Assembly (NCBI GenBank): GCA_022113835.1 | Contig: JAILWY010000023.1 | Span: 15,994,001 to 16,058,000 of the forward strand | DNA: 64,000 nt | Reading direction: 5' to 3' | From: Atopsyche davidsoni | Lineage: Eukaryota; Arthropoda; Insecta; Trichoptera; Hydrobiosidae | Part shown: positions 21,886 through 34,064 of the stretch, piece after piece | Layout: each line of letters starts with the position of its first letter | How positions within the stretch are numbered: position 1 is the first letter of the stretch | The notes under the pieces: generated by a model | The model's input: the letters and a program-made list of their open reading frames with translations, nothing else | What the model was told of the DNA's origin: nothing | Database searches by the model: none | Position numbers and translations under genes: made by a program

Positions 21886-22200
21886 TACTGACCCTGATTC
21901 ACGGTTTGATTGACACAGGGTGCTCTACAGCCGGTGGCGTTCTGTTAATTTCCATCCATTCCCTTTCGGTTCATTATTTTATTGAGGCTCCGCACAATGC
22001 ATGCCCGTCCGTCGCCATTGTTCGAGGTCGCCCATTCAAAATATTCTTAATTATAGCCCCGCAAACAAAGAAGGGCGACCGAACCAAAGAGCGCTAACCG
22101 GTTCGAGGCCCACTCGCCTTTTCCGCGTCGACCAATGGGCGCTTGAAGAATTGTGATGATTATTATTTGAACGAACTCGCCTCTGGTTTTACGCGTATCA
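21886..22200. promoter_or_regulatory. GC-richer island
   Basis: Mixed-composition block, including GCTAACCGGTTCGAGGCCC near 22095 and CCAATGGGCG. A 63-codon plus frame (21906-22097) has no domain. Candidate regulatory DNA. Confidence 0.3.
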
Positions 22201-23050
22201 ATAGAATTAATCTAACACGTGTAAGAACAATCACAAGATTAAGAACGTTACAAAAAATATAATCAAACCACTATAATTCTATACATATATCATAATAGTC
22301 CTTTTTTAGCTTGTATTTGTAATACAACGACAGAATAGTAAATTTAAAAAAAAATTAACCTATTCGTGAAAACTTATTACATATACTGTGTAGGAGCTTA
22401 TTATGTAGTAATCCTTTAAATAAAAACTGCTTTTGAGACTACGGATATTTTTCACTGCGACAGTGAAAGATTTTATTATCCTAATGAGTCATCATCAAAT
22501 TTAGAAGTTGGCCAGTGAATCATAATAAATTTCAGTAGTACATAAAAAATAATTATAAAGTATACTGATTATTTTAATATAAATGATTAAAAAAAACTAA
22601 TTGTTTTGTTTCAACCATATTTATATAAGACGTGATTGATGAACATGTGTAATATAATTTTCTAAAAGGATCTTTTGAGCATCGTTTCCTCGTTTATTTT
22701 CAACGGACCCTGATTTTTACGACGGGCCTAACTTTAGATATATTCGTTGGATATACATTTGAGCATATAATAACATTTATTTGGTTTCTGATACGCGAGA
22801 ATAATTATTTTAAACTTAAATTAACTGGATCTATAGTGAAAATGTTTATTAATTAACAGCGATATAGCATTTATGTATAAAATTGATTTATACGACTATT
22901 TTCTTGTATCGTATATACTTATTGAGCTAATTGATTTTAGTTTAATAAAAAATATAACCTTATATACGAATCAATTATTTAAAAGTATTAAGTGAATAAA
23001 CGCTATTATTTGCATTAAAACATGTTGTTTAAATATATACAATTAATCAG
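22201..23050. other. AT-rich non-coding DNA
   Basis: Nothing recognisable. Confidence 0.6.
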
Positions 23051-23400
23051 TTTTTTTAAAGGTGCAATGCTTAAAAAAACCGCATCCTGCTGTCGGCTTT
23101 GCTATCAGCAGCATGTGCGCCAAAACACTAACAAAGAAACGCGTGCATTAATAAGTATGCACTTTCTCCAAGTAGACAGTCCCCACGAGACGCCCCTGTT
23201 TGCGGAAGGCAGGATCCAACCCTTTCATTAAAGGAGCACCGGACATATGGCCAGGGGAGCCGGGGAGGATGTGCCGAAGCCCAAGGACTATAATTATAAT
23301 GCAATTCATCGATATTTTTATTAGTTATACTATATAAATACGGCGCGAGGAGAGTGGTTTCTACTCGAGTTAACAACGCGGTAAATAGATCTCGCGGTAA
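23051..23400. promoter_or_regulatory. GC-richer island
   Basis: Mixed-composition block. Open frames on both strands overlap at 23128-23231 and neither has a domain. Candidate regulatory DNA. Confidence 0.3.
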
Positions 23401-23679
23401 TTACTTCTTTACAATATCGAGTTTTTTTTTAATGTACAGAATATCATTTTTATTATGACCTAAATTCACTGTATTTATAAATAAATAATATGATGTTAGA
23501 CGTTACTGTATAAATCAATACATAAAAATATCACATAATGGATTTTTTTTTAATATTATAATTTTACTTGAATGGGATGAGTTCCAAGTGAATTTCAATG
23601 GATTGGAAACGTAATAGAAACAGGTAAGATGTTAAAAGATAAATGGTTATGAAAGGTCAGTTCAAGAAAAGAAGGCTTC

Positions 23680-23935
23680 GATTCATTGTCCCGGGAGCCT
23701 CTCTGCTCTCACGGAAAGCTCTGCCTGGCCGGCCCGAGCGCGCGGCACTCGGCAGCCTCCGCAGGATCTGCACGAGAGAGGAGGTATTTGCATGTGCAAG
23801 GGGGGTTAGGTTAGGTTAGGGGAGGGGGGGGAGGGCAGGGGGCGTGGCCGGAGAGAGGGAGAGGGACGACTGCCGCACCTCTCATTAAAATATTTAAACG
23901 CCGACGCGCACGCCTTCTCCTGGACGCCGGAGTTT
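23680..23935. promoter_or_regulatory. GC-rich island with TTAGG run and octamer
   Basis: Dense GC and CpG block. It includes an ATTTGCAT octamer (about 23787), then three tandem GTTAGG units and a G-rich run (23806-23840). TTAGG is the ancestral insect telomere repeat. A run of three is too short to call an interstitial telomere, and it may serve as G-rich binding or structural DNA. Confidence 0.4.
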
Positions 23936-23940
23936 TTGAC

Positions 23941-25494
23941 TCGAAAATAAAATTCACGATGAAACGCTGAACTGGCTGTTATCTTCGATATATGTATATT
24001 CTCTTATTCTTTTCTTCCAATAATACTAATACACACACCCAAAGATAACTAATCGGTTCTATCATCATACCGGCAGACGAATCCCAAACCAGTTGGTTCA
24101 CCACTGTTTCAGTTTTATAAAAAAGCGCTAAACCAAAAAATACATTCGTCTGATGTTTCAAAAACATTTTTAATATTATATTTTACGGCAGTTGTTGTTA
24201 ATATCAATGCGGCCTGAATTATGAATAGACCGAAATTATCGCCTCGCATCCCAAATTGCTTTTTAATTGAAACTAATTTTGAGGCCATTGAAATATTTGA
24301 TATGAACCAAAAATAATCTATGTAAGCTTCTAAATGTCAACTTTGTGTCAATAATCAATGTTGCCGCACACACAACCAGGGTTGCCAATAACAATGGGTT
24401 TTGTGTGGAATAAACACAAGCTGTGCGGGACAATACGGCTTTTGTGTCACACCTGGCCTCTTTCAATGCCCTGATTATAATGTTTACGTACTTTTACACT
24501 CATAATACATTTTGTATTGAATCATGTTTATAAGAATATGCGTGGATATAGTTTTATTTTACTTTTCTATGTATTTAAAATTATTTCTATGTACATTCCA
24601 TTAGAATAGATATATTTATTTTTACTACAGCAATATGTAATATGCTGCATAGATTCTCTCTGAATAACAGGACTAAAATTTTACTAAAAAAAAACAAGGC
24701 TTTGTAATTGAATTTCGGTGAGATCTATTTAATATAATTTCATCATACATATTTTAATATTTCCTTTAGCTGCTTATAAAATGTTTACAAATTAAATCCT
24801 ACTAAAAACTCAGGTGTTCTTATGCCAGCTTTGAACAAATACAAATCAAACAATATATTTATTATCATACTTCCACGGTGGGCAAGAGGTAAAAAATATT
24901 TTTTATTGGTAGTTAGACGTTGTGTTTTTTGGATTTTAAAACATTAATATTTTTGCCTGCTTAATTCAATCATTCACCGTGGCACCTCCAGAATGATCGA
25001 ACTAAATTACTGCCATAAATATCCGTGAACATCGCTGGCCAGGCCCGCACGAGGCTTCTTTCCGCCCACCCCGTATGGCTTACGTGTTATTTATGTAATA
25101 CACTATGTTTATAAATATACTTTTAATATTTACAATTTTTTTATAAATTCAAATACATGGCGGCTATATATTTTTTCTAACATACTATTTCAAATACATT
25201 TTTTACGTTCATTACGGTGACGAATATATTGTGGTTACATAGAGATATTGTTAGAGTATGAAAATTTCTATACTACACGAAACGTTTATATCAAATTAAA
25301 ATTGCACCAGTTTTAAAAATATATTTGATAGTTGTGATTCAAAAACTTTATGCATAAGAACAACAAGCCATATATGTAAGCTATAATTACATCTCTGTAT
25401 ACGTCCACTTGAAAAAACAAACAATCATTTACATTATTGATTACCGGCCGAGATGAAAAATTAATTATGGATTGAAATCGAAGCGATCGTCTCT
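23941..25494. other. AT-rich non-coding DNA
   Basis: Largely AT-rich. Small mixed-composition patches lie at 24230-24470 and 25000-25080. No gene or repeat family recognised. Confidence 0.6.
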
Positions 25495-25645
25495 GATGGC
25501 ATTCCAACTGAAGACACGTAATACCTCTGATTAATGACCGGCTCGCGAAAGGTACCTCTGGACAGGCAGTGAGCCGGGGTTATTGAATGCCTTATCGGGC
25601 CGCTGCCGAAACGGTGGTCCGCGTGACCACCAATAAGCCCGCGAA
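25495..25645. promoter_or_regulatory. GC-richer island
   Basis: Short block with TGATTAATGACCGGCTCGCG, GTGAGCCGGGG and GGTGGTCCGCGTGACCACC. The last forms a GGTGGTC/GACCACC hairpin. Candidate regulatory DNA. Confidence 0.3.
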
Positions 25646-26027
25646 AATAATACATCTGAAAATTTAAACTAAAGACATGAAAGTGATTTTCCCTTAAAAC
25701 ATATAACACCGTCTGGTAGTAGCTAACAAAGTTGTAAGCGATTATGAATAAGGGTAGAAGATTTTTTTTATGATATCATAACATAGTACGTTATAAATAA
25801 ATTATCAATAAAATTTTAGTGACTTAGGCAGCAAGTGAGCTTTATACTCGTAAGGCATTAAAATCAATATAAATATATCAAATAGGCATTATGTCTCAGT
25901 ATTTACACGGTTGACTTTTGATCGAGAGATTTCCGATTCAATTAAAGTCAAGGCTAGTGTAGATAATTTCAGAGGTTCTCTGCTTGATGAATTAAAAATT
26001 TATAGAGTGAAGTTGACTAAATTTTTA

Positions 26028-26062
26028 TTGAAAATACTATAATGGGATTCCACCAAGAACTT
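26028..26062 (+). repeat. Diverged tail of the foldback family
   Basis: Matches the 3' tail that follows the foldbacks at 34.1 and 39.6 kb, in the form AAAATACTATAATGGGATTC followed by CACCAAGAACT. Here no foldback precedes it. It lies about 30 bp before a copy of the dispersed SINE-like repeat. Confidence 0.55.
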
Positions 26063-26090
26063 GATGAAGGTTTGTTTACTTCTTCAAGTG

Positions 26091-26230
26091 TTTCTCCTCA
26101 GAGGAAGTTGGTGCCCATCAAATTGGATATATATTTATCGTGAGCCAGTCTTACAAATACGTTCCGATTTTCAGTCACTGACGCGAATTCTGTACCCACG
26201 TTTGCTTTCTCTCTCTTGCCTCTTTATGCC
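26091..26230 (+). repeat. Dispersed SINE-like repeat, copy 1
   Basis: The head TTTCTCCTCAGAGGAAGTTGG, followed by a TGAGCCAGTCTTACAA block, aligns with copies at 35617 and 40659. Homology fades after about 100 bp. No coding capacity. Family not recognised. Confidence 0.6.
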
Positions 26231-26990
26231 ATAACTTGAAGAGAAGGTTAGGTAAGATGTTGGAGGTAATGTGGGTTTCGAGTTTGGGAGCCACTGGGTC
26301 ACGGACATGTGGGAAGGTTTAGATTGTTTACCCGTGGATCCGTATGGTCCCCGGCATCCCCGGAATGCGCATATCGGACTGTACGTTTTTTAATGTTGTG
26401 TTTTAATGTGTGAGATGTTATTTATTTCTTAATTTCGATATTAAAAGCCGTGTTGCTTATCGGTTCGAGCTTTTAAGATCGTTCGATGGCGTTAACTGTG
26501 CTTTATGGAGCGGGGACGGCGATGTTTGTATCGGACAACTTTATAATGTAAATCTAACATATTCAGGTACTTTATAATGTAAGTGGGTGTGCCCGTATAT
26601 TTTAATAATATCCATACTCAATATTTTTTACTATGTATTATACTTTTCAATATAAAAATAAATTACTATGCGCTTTTCAGTGATGATGTATTCATCATTT
26701 ATTTGAATATCAAAAAATCGTCGTTTAACGTATGCAACGATTACCTTATTACAGTTTATACATTTGACCTGTACGAATGGGATATGCGGATTTATTAAAA
26801 ATGTTTAATAGTGATCATTCGAGATCAAATATAAAAAGCCAAATAGCTAATTGAGCTAAGTAGAAGAAACACTTGAAAACCTAGAGCGGTCACAAAAATA
26901 AATATGATCGTAATCTAGCCATTTTGGATATTGATAATTGTTGTTCAAACGTGGAATAAAATTACTTGTTGATAATAATCATTGTTACAA
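26231..26990. other. Mixed DNA, weak island at 26240-26580
   Basis: 26240-26580 is of mixed composition with CCCCGGCATCCCCGG near 26350. From 26600 on it is AT-rich. No gene recognised. Confidence 0.45.
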
Positions 26991-26999
26991 ATTATTTAC

Positions 27000-27300
27000 G
27001 CGTTGATAAACGGGAAAACTGATTCGCCAGCTGTTAAGGGCTAATTCTTACGGCTCGCGGGCAGTCATGACGAGAGCCGAGAATTCCAAGGTTTATCGAA
27101 GTCCACGATCGAACGCCTCGAAACGCAGGGGTGGTTAGGTTAGGCTGCGTGACCAACCCCTAAGCTGGACTCACCCGAGCCTCAGAACATCGCAGACCCG
27201 GAATCACGGGCGAAACGAAGTGACAACTGTACACATACCTTGGGGTGCCGAAAACAGAAGGGCAGCAAATGCGTTCGGCTTGTTGTTCATTGCGTGCTTT
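27000..27300. promoter_or_regulatory. GC-richer island
   Basis: Mixed-composition, CpG-containing block with a GGTTAGGTTAGG word near 27131 and several TCGAA words. No long frame. Candidate regulatory DNA. Confidence 0.3.
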
Positions 27301-28004
27301 TATTTATTTATGACGCCATGAATCCGGAGGAATTTTAATTTTACTGCATATGTGGATGCGGCATATTTGAAAAAATATATTAAATGTTTTTTTGAGTGCT
27401 TCAAATGCTTTGATTGGGTGAGTTTACTTTTTTTTAACATTTTAATTTGTGACCACTTTCGTCATAATAAAGGAACCTTGAAAAGTGATGGAGGTTTTAT
27501 GTGAAAATGTGCGCAGTAATCCAACCATCGGCTATTAAAACACTGTGAATATGAGTGTCGTTTATTTGAAGAAAAACTTGATAATGCCTTTAATATAGAA
27601 ATCAAAGCGTAAAAGTACAGACTCAAAAAATATTATGCGGCTTATTAACAAGAAAAAAACGTAAAAATACTGATAAGATTATATAGTCGATATTAAAAGA
27701 AAACATACCTTTTCAGTAAAAACTGTATATGATTTTTTTTTTTTATTTTATTTTCCTTGTGTTAGGCGGATTACAATTTTATTCGCGGCAGATGTAAATA
27801 TTTTTTTTAGATAAAGCTCGATCGTGCGATTGATGCAGAGAGAGATGCAAATTCAAACTTTTCCAAGCCAATCGAGCGCTATCATTTTTACATATTTCCA
27901 AAAACAATTTTCACAGAAAAAAATTCCAAAAGAGCACACAACAAAGCGAAAAAATCCAATAAATAATCGGCCAATCACGAAAGTCGAGCACAACCGAACA
28001 AACA
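27301..28004. other. AT-rich non-coding DNA
   Basis: AT-rich, with an AGATGCAAATTC octamer at about 27844. The opposed frames at 27824-28084 (plus) and 27911-28276 (minus) have no domain. Confidence 0.55.
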
Positions 28005-28390
28005 CACAATGGAGCAATTATCCAGCGCCGCGTGCAACTGTTTTGAGTGCGCTTGTTCGAAATACAAAAATACGGACAATTTGAATTCCGAACAAAAAAA
28101 TATGCATTCGAAAGTTGATTGGGCATGTCATTACTGAATGCGCGCTGATTGGCGGCGGCGGCTGAAAAAAGCCCGCGAAATATAGCGCGCGGAAAATTCG
28201 CGCCAATTATTCGGCGCGAAATGGCCGCGGTATAATTGCGCGGTAGGAGGCATAAATTAGAGTGTTTTCCGGCCATTTTGCGAGAGATTTTCCTACAATT
28301 TGCCTCGTTTGTTCGGATTTTAAATGAATTTTTAGGGGAGGAGGTCTAATTGGCTGCAGCTCCCAGCGCTGCGGTTCGTTTAGTGCTAAA
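28005..28390. promoter_or_regulatory. CpG island with paired E2F-like sites
   Basis: Contains two inverted E2F-like words, TTCGCGCCAA (28198-28207) and TTCGGCGCGAA (28210-28220), a TGATTGGCGG CCAAT-type word (28146-28155), and GGCCATTTTGCG with a Pho/YY1-type core (about 28271). E2F, CCAAT and GCCAT words together are promoter-like. There is no clear first exon. Confidence 0.4.
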
Positions 28391-29040
28391 AACGCTGAAT
28401 TTACGCGATGGAAACTAATTCATAATTTAAATTATGCAATGCCAGACAGTATCGATAAATTAAAGATAGTTTTTCGGATTTAAATAAAATTGATTTAAAT
28501 ATATGACCACTTTGGTAGTATTTTTATTACGGGCATTTATCATACCTGCTGTAATAATTAAGTTAAGAATTATCTGTATGCTTACAATGTGAAGAAAAGT
28601 AATAAAAATCATCGTCGTTTTTCATTTTTTAATTTAGTTTTAGTTAGAGAAAAAAATTACGAAATATACATTTTCCACTTAAAAATTGTAAACTTCAACA
28701 AAAAGTCATTTGTCTGTGGGTTTTGATTATATTGTTTTAGTTATTTTTTGTGTATAAATATGATAAGTTCGTATGTGTTGTGCCGTATTTTTTATTAAAA
28801 AAAAATTGTTTTAGTCGCGATATGACGTATTGGCAGGTGTATGAACAGAAACGCGGAATGTCGACAAAAAAACGCAGAATGACTCCATGAATATATATTT
28901 TTCAACAATAACGCCCAGCAAAATCAACGAATAAAGCAGAATTCAAAATTTATTCAAATAAACGAAATTGTAATTTACCGATATTCATTTTAAACATACC
29001 TAAAAATGCACTTTCTCTTATAATCTATCTATTTCACACA
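28391..29040. other. AT-rich non-coding DNA
   Basis: Nothing recognisable. Confidence 0.6.
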
Positions 29041-29240
29041 TCCTCGGATTTTTCGAGACGTCGCCGAGCAAACATCTCAGATAGAAGGCCACGTGCTCCA
29101 CGGGAAGGTAGTTTTCACCCCCGGGAGGGTCTAGGGTGGAGGGGGTTAATTGGTGGCCAGCTGATGTTTCCACGGCCATTAGTGGCCGGCTGGACCGCTA
29201 GAAGGCTACGCGTGAGTTAGGGATGTTTTGGTATCATTAT
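29041..29240. promoter_or_regulatory. GC-richer island with hairpin
   Basis: Mixed-composition block with the perfect hairpin CGGCCA-TTAG-TGGCCG (about 29172-29187), whose loop gives a homeodomain-type TTAG word. Candidate regulatory DNA. Confidence 0.3.
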
Positions 29241-29447
29241 TTTTATAGAATCGATGACTTTTGCTAAGTGGAGTCATCGGTTTTATTGATTTTTACGACT
29301 GTGTATGCGGACCGAGTAAACAACTGATTTGTATAAAGTAGAATATCAATCGAGTCATAAATACATAAAAATAAATAATCGATAAATTAACATTACGTTT
29401 TTTTACATTTTACTATAAAAGACATTTAACTCATTTAATAATAACAG

Positions 29448-29621
29448 CGATTTCAAATGGTAGATTAAATTTTTTGAAATTAAATCTACATACAATAATT
29501 AAACTCATGTTTTTCTATCTTAGTTATCCATAGCAATAAATTTTAACAAAAAAATATAGCTCCGTAATACAAAGTTGTATATATTTCGGAATCAATGTGT
29601 TATTCATAATAAAAATATTTT
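29448..29621 (+). repeat. Tandem duplication, unit 1 (174 bp)
   Basis: Begins CGATTTCAAATGGTAGATT and ends ATAAAAATATTTT. Nearly identical to the next unit, with scattered substitutions, so this is a recent duplication. AT-rich, non-coding. Confidence 0.9.
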
Positions 29622-29806
29622 CGATTTCAGATGGTAGATTAAATTTTTTTAAATTAAATCTACATACAATAATTAAAGTCATGTTTTTCTTTCTCAGTTA
29701 TCCATAGTAATAAGTTTTAACAAAAAAATATTAGTTTGTTATAGCTCCGTAATACAAAGTTGTATATATTTCGGAATCAATGTGTTATTCATAATAAAAA
29801 TATTTT
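29622..29806 (+). repeat. Tandem duplication, unit 2 (185 bp)
   Basis: Second unit, beginning CGATTTCAGATGGTAGATT. It carries one short insertion (TTAGTTTGTTA) before TAGCTCCGTAATAC compared with unit 1. A third start, CGATTTTT, follows at 29807 but is not continued. Confidence 0.9.
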
Positions 29807-30640
29807 CGATTTTTTATTTTTTATTTTTACAAACAGCACTTCAGCTTTATAACATTTACTTGATTTGTAAAACAACAGCAAAACATTTTATGAATAATAA
29901 TATATATGCATATGGATATAAAAATACATATTTGGAAAAAATATAAAAGATGATATAAAATAATTTCCGGGAATGTTAATATGTTGTGCCTTATAATAAT
30001 CTGAGAAAATGTATTATGTAGAATGGTTGTTCGGTTAATTTCTAGTGATTCATATGAGAATAGTCACCCCTACACGAGAAGCGGTTCTTAAAGAAAACTC
30101 TAGACCTACGAAAGGGAGGCGCTAGGGAGGCAGCGGGGTTGGGGGTTGATCTTGGCGAGACTTGTGACACAAGGCGATCTCGCGAGTAGAGTGGAAGAGT
30201 TTCTTTATCTATCTCTTGAGAAATATACTTTCTTAATACAAATATGTTGTAATTTTATTATATATTAAGAAACTTGAAATTTTATTGATTTTTTGAATAG
30301 TATAATATTCCTTTTCTTTGTACTGTGGCATTATTTTATCTTAAATTTTCAACTATAGAACTATGTCTATTAAACCTTGATCGTACAGAGATAACAAAAA
30401 ATATATAAAAGTTTTTTAAATTAATATATTTTTTACAATTATAAAATTATGCACAGTTAAGACCTTTTATGATTTCTTTTTACATAAAAATATACATAGC
30501 AGGTATGAGTCTATCTTTAAGAAACTATCAAAGGGATGAAAATTATATTTTATAAGTATGTTCTTGAGAGAATATATGTACTATGAATAAATTGTAATAA
30601 GTCTCTATTTATAGAACGGAAATCCATTAGATCGTTAGCT
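29807..30640. other. AT-rich DNA with a small island at 30055-30200
   Basis: 30055-30200 is of mixed composition (GGGAGGCGCTAGGGAGGCAG and GGCGATCTCGCGAG). The rest is AT-rich. No gene recognised. Confidence 0.5.
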
Positions 30641-31290
30641 CTATACTAATCAAACCCCTGCGGAATCACGATGTACCTAAATAAACATTAAGTGTACTTA
30701 AGTACCTACACACTAAGGGCACTGTTTGCCATCGTCGCATGAATGGGAGACGACACGTCTTGCCGGGCTGATTAAACGAGGCAACCAATTAAATACGCGC
30801 TTATGTCCCACGTCACTGGAAAAGCAAAAAAATATCTAGGAAAAGTTAGGACTGTAAAAAAATACATAATTTTATTTTTCTTGCCGAAAAATAGGTGATG
30901 TATTTTTTTTCTCGTGACTAGAAAAGTACTTCTTCGAAAAAAAAGTTTTTTTTTACTATTATTATTCCACGAGCCAGTTGACGTAAACGATTCAGAAAAT
31001 TAGATAGCAACAATGTAAGACATGCCGCGAGAATAGGGCGAAAAGGAAATATTAAAAGACAATTGCATTGGCAATTTTTAAAAAAAATATTTGTCGTTTC
31101 GTCTAACTAAATACTAATTACTCCGTGTCGAGGTTGTGTTAGGTTGTCGACGTTTTTGTTGGGCTACTTAGATAACATTCAGAGAGCTCATGTCCAGGGA
31201 ATTAGTAGCGGATACATAAAAATTTAATTTACCAAGGTTGAGTCTTCTCTAATTTAATTGAAAATCACCGAAAACGTTCGCTGTAAATCA
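30641..31290. other. Mixed DNA
   Basis: A modest island at 30700-30830 is rich in CGTC and GACGACACG words. The rest is AT-rich. Nothing recognised. Confidence 0.5.
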
Positions 31291-31510
31291 GTGTAAGGAT
31301 TATTCCAATATAGGCTGGCATTGGAAATTCCCGAGCAAGAGTCGGGCATTCCTCGCCCCCATTGGCGTCGTATGAACGGAGGGGCAATTGGCACGTATAA
31401 ATTGTGTCAATATATTAGCGGGACGCGCCATACATGCGGATGGGAGAAACTTGTGAGCAGCGATTGGAACCAAGAAAATCACTTACAAGCACTGCAGGGA
31501 ATGTTGACTA
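31291..31510. promoter_or_regulatory. GC-richer island
   Basis: Complex mixed-composition block. Two opposed frames (31300-31482 minus and 31321-31563 plus) overlap almost completely and neither shows a domain. Candidate regulatory DNA. Confidence 0.35.
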
Positions 31511-31639
31511 ACACTCGTGTTGTTTGTGCTATTTATACGATATTTAATTATTTATATATATAAATATATAAAAAATAAAATTTACAAGTATATATATTGT
31601 AATAAATACTACACAGTTTAAACAATCGTTCTAAATTAT

Positions 31640-31870
31640 AAAAGCATTGTCGATAGGCTACCATCGGAGCGTAGCTTTATTTTGTACTAACCCCGCAGCG
31701 GAAGAAGGCCTCACCCCAGCCCCGAGCGCTCCCCAACCCTATGTGAAGAAGGCTTCTAATTGTTGCTTTTTCAGGCACTTACAGCAGATCTCATCTGGAG
31801 ATACCTTTGTCGGGATCTCGACCGCTTGCCTTTGTACTCCCAGTAAAGCGATCGCAATCGTTTTATTCTT
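31640..31870. promoter_or_regulatory. GC-richer island
   Basis: Mixed-composition block with CCCCGCAGCGGAAGAAGGCC and AAAGCGATCGCAATCG. A 77-codon plus frame ends in poly-Phe and has no domain. Candidate regulatory DNA. Confidence 0.3.
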
Positions 31871-32645
31871 TTTTTTCTAATGCTATTTATGCTGAACTAA
31901 GTTTATTATGTCAAAAAGACATTATATGATTAAATATATTTTTTTATTGATTTATTCTCATTAAAAAGGAGATGTATCAAAAATTATCCAATTTATAAAA
32001 ACTTTGTTTATAATTACAGGTTGAACGATTTCTTTAATCTTAGTTTAATCTCGCATCCCATTAACCTGTTACAGTACCTAAGCAAAGTCATTTTTGAAAC
32101 TATCTCATAAATTAATGAAAATCAACATAAACTTATTTTATATTATCCGTACAAGATGCATTAAAGAAATTTCAAGTTGTAATACTTTGATCTAAAATAA
32201 ATCAGGTGTCTTATTCCTTTAATTCAATTAGTTCTTCTCATTTTGCAAAAACGTTTATAATTATTAACAAATATGTAACATTTGAAAAAATTTTAATAAA
32301 TGTGTTTACAAGGCCATGATGGCCAGACGATGCGGTTTCAATCTCATTTGTATTTTATAATATTATTTGGCTAATTCGCAGAAGGCAAAATATTTATAAG
32401 GGAGATTAATTATGCCAGTTTAGTAAAACATATTACTTACGTAAAATACAAAAAAATCTTATAAACTATAATAAAAAACACGATTGCAAAAAAATCATTC
32501 CTGTCGTGTGTGAAGCTTCAATAGCAGAAGTAGAAATTTGATACCAAGCCAATACAAAGCTATAAAAAAAATTAAACTGTAGTAATTCAAAATATATTTT
32601 TAGTTTAAATAAATTAGTTTACGTTTTCTCTGTGTTTACAAAACC
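31871..32645. other. AT-rich non-coding DNA
   Basis: Nothing recognisable. Confidence 0.6.
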
Positions 32646-32880
32646 TGTCCGAGATAACTAGAAGCAAGTGCATTAATTCTCTGTACACCAGCTTTATGTA
32701 CAGTAGATCAGAGTTATCCCGCAAAGAAGTTTCCCGAGAAGACAGGGCGGGGGCTGTGGGTGGTTGATTCAGCCCTGGCCACCCCTATTGTGTCTGGGGG
32801 TGCAACACCCTGGGACATTAATTAGGCACTGGGATATTGGAAAGGTTGGGCGGCGAAGGGTCTATAGTGAAGAGACAAGG
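32646..32880. promoter_or_regulatory. GC-richer island
   Basis: Mixed-composition block with AGACAGGGCGGGGGCTGTG and GGGTGCAACACCCTGGGAC (a GGGTG/CACCC hairpin near 32799-32811). Candidate regulatory DNA. Confidence 0.3.
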
Positions 32881-33625
32881 AAATTATTGGTAGTTAATTA
32901 TAGATGTCTAAGAATAAGTATATAAAATGACGTATAAAGTCATTGGTGATTTTATTTGCGAGAATTATCATGTTATATTATTGTATTTTTAGTTAATTAA
33001 TTTAATTTCTTTTTATCTAAAAAATTATGTTTTAGATTGGATTATCTTTAGAGAGTTAATAAACTCACTACTCTATCAAAAAAAAAGAAAACGGCAAGAA
33101 AAAATGACAGATATCTAAGAAAGCTGTTATAGATAATTGAAAACAGTATTTTTCTAGTCGAGTTTTGAAATTTTCACCAAACTAAAAGGCTGTGTAAATA
33201 TTCAAAAATTACACTAACTTTCAGTTATTTTTTAAATTCATTATAAATAATTATTTTAACAGTAGATAAACACAGATTTAGTTTTATAAAAGACACCGAA
33301 TGGACACAATTCATTTGGGCAATTTTCAGGAGACCAAAAGTTTGATAAGTATTGGTTTTTTAACAATTTTATCGAGCTACGTTTATTACTAAAATTGCAC
33401 TTTCGCTTCCGATTTCGCATACGCCCATTTTTTATCCCAAAAAACCCTAAGTACGGCTTTAGTATCGGAGATGAAACGTCGGATCAGTAACCTTAATAAC
33501 CTTGAGGATAAATCCATAAAGCAAACGTGTAATGAAAGGAATGCATTATTCCGTTTCTTTTATTATACAAAGACATATCTTATGTAATCGATGAAGTCCA
33601 AGACCCATTGCATTATTAATATTAT
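32881..33625. other. AT-rich non-coding DNA
   Basis: Nothing recognisable. Confidence 0.6.
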
Positions 33626-33925
33626 AACTGCATACAGACCCAAGGGCCGCACACTCGCGCAGACACACGGACGCGGCTTGGCATTAGCTCGGTAATACGG
33701 AGAGAAATAAGTTTACTGAGGGGTGGCGGGGGTGGGCGTGACGTCATAGACGGGGAAATATTAATTAAGACAAGGGATGGAGCCGCCGCGGCGACGGGGT
33801 GTGTGTGCTCGTCTATGGTTTCTTATGGAATTGTGGTCTGTGAATCTATACGGACGGTGCGCGGCTAATGAACTTGAGGCAAAACACAATAATAGGAGCA
33901 ACCACGTCCGGGCCGTTTAATCTGT
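33626..33925. promoter_or_regulatory. CpG-rich island with CRE
   Basis: GC-rich block with GGGTGGCGGGGGTGGGCG followed by a TGACGTCA CRE (33739-33746), then TTAATTAAGAC and GCCGCCGCGGCGACGG. This is the third island in the window with a perfect CRE core. Candidate regulatory DNA. Confidence 0.4.
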
Positions 33926-34064
33926 TATACTTCATATGTGTGTTTAATTTGATAAACCAAACGGCTTAGTTCTTACTATAGTTATATGCCATAGTATTTA
34001 TTTTGGCTTAATTATTATAATTATCGATTGATAATTACAAGTGTTTTTAATATTTTCAATTTTT

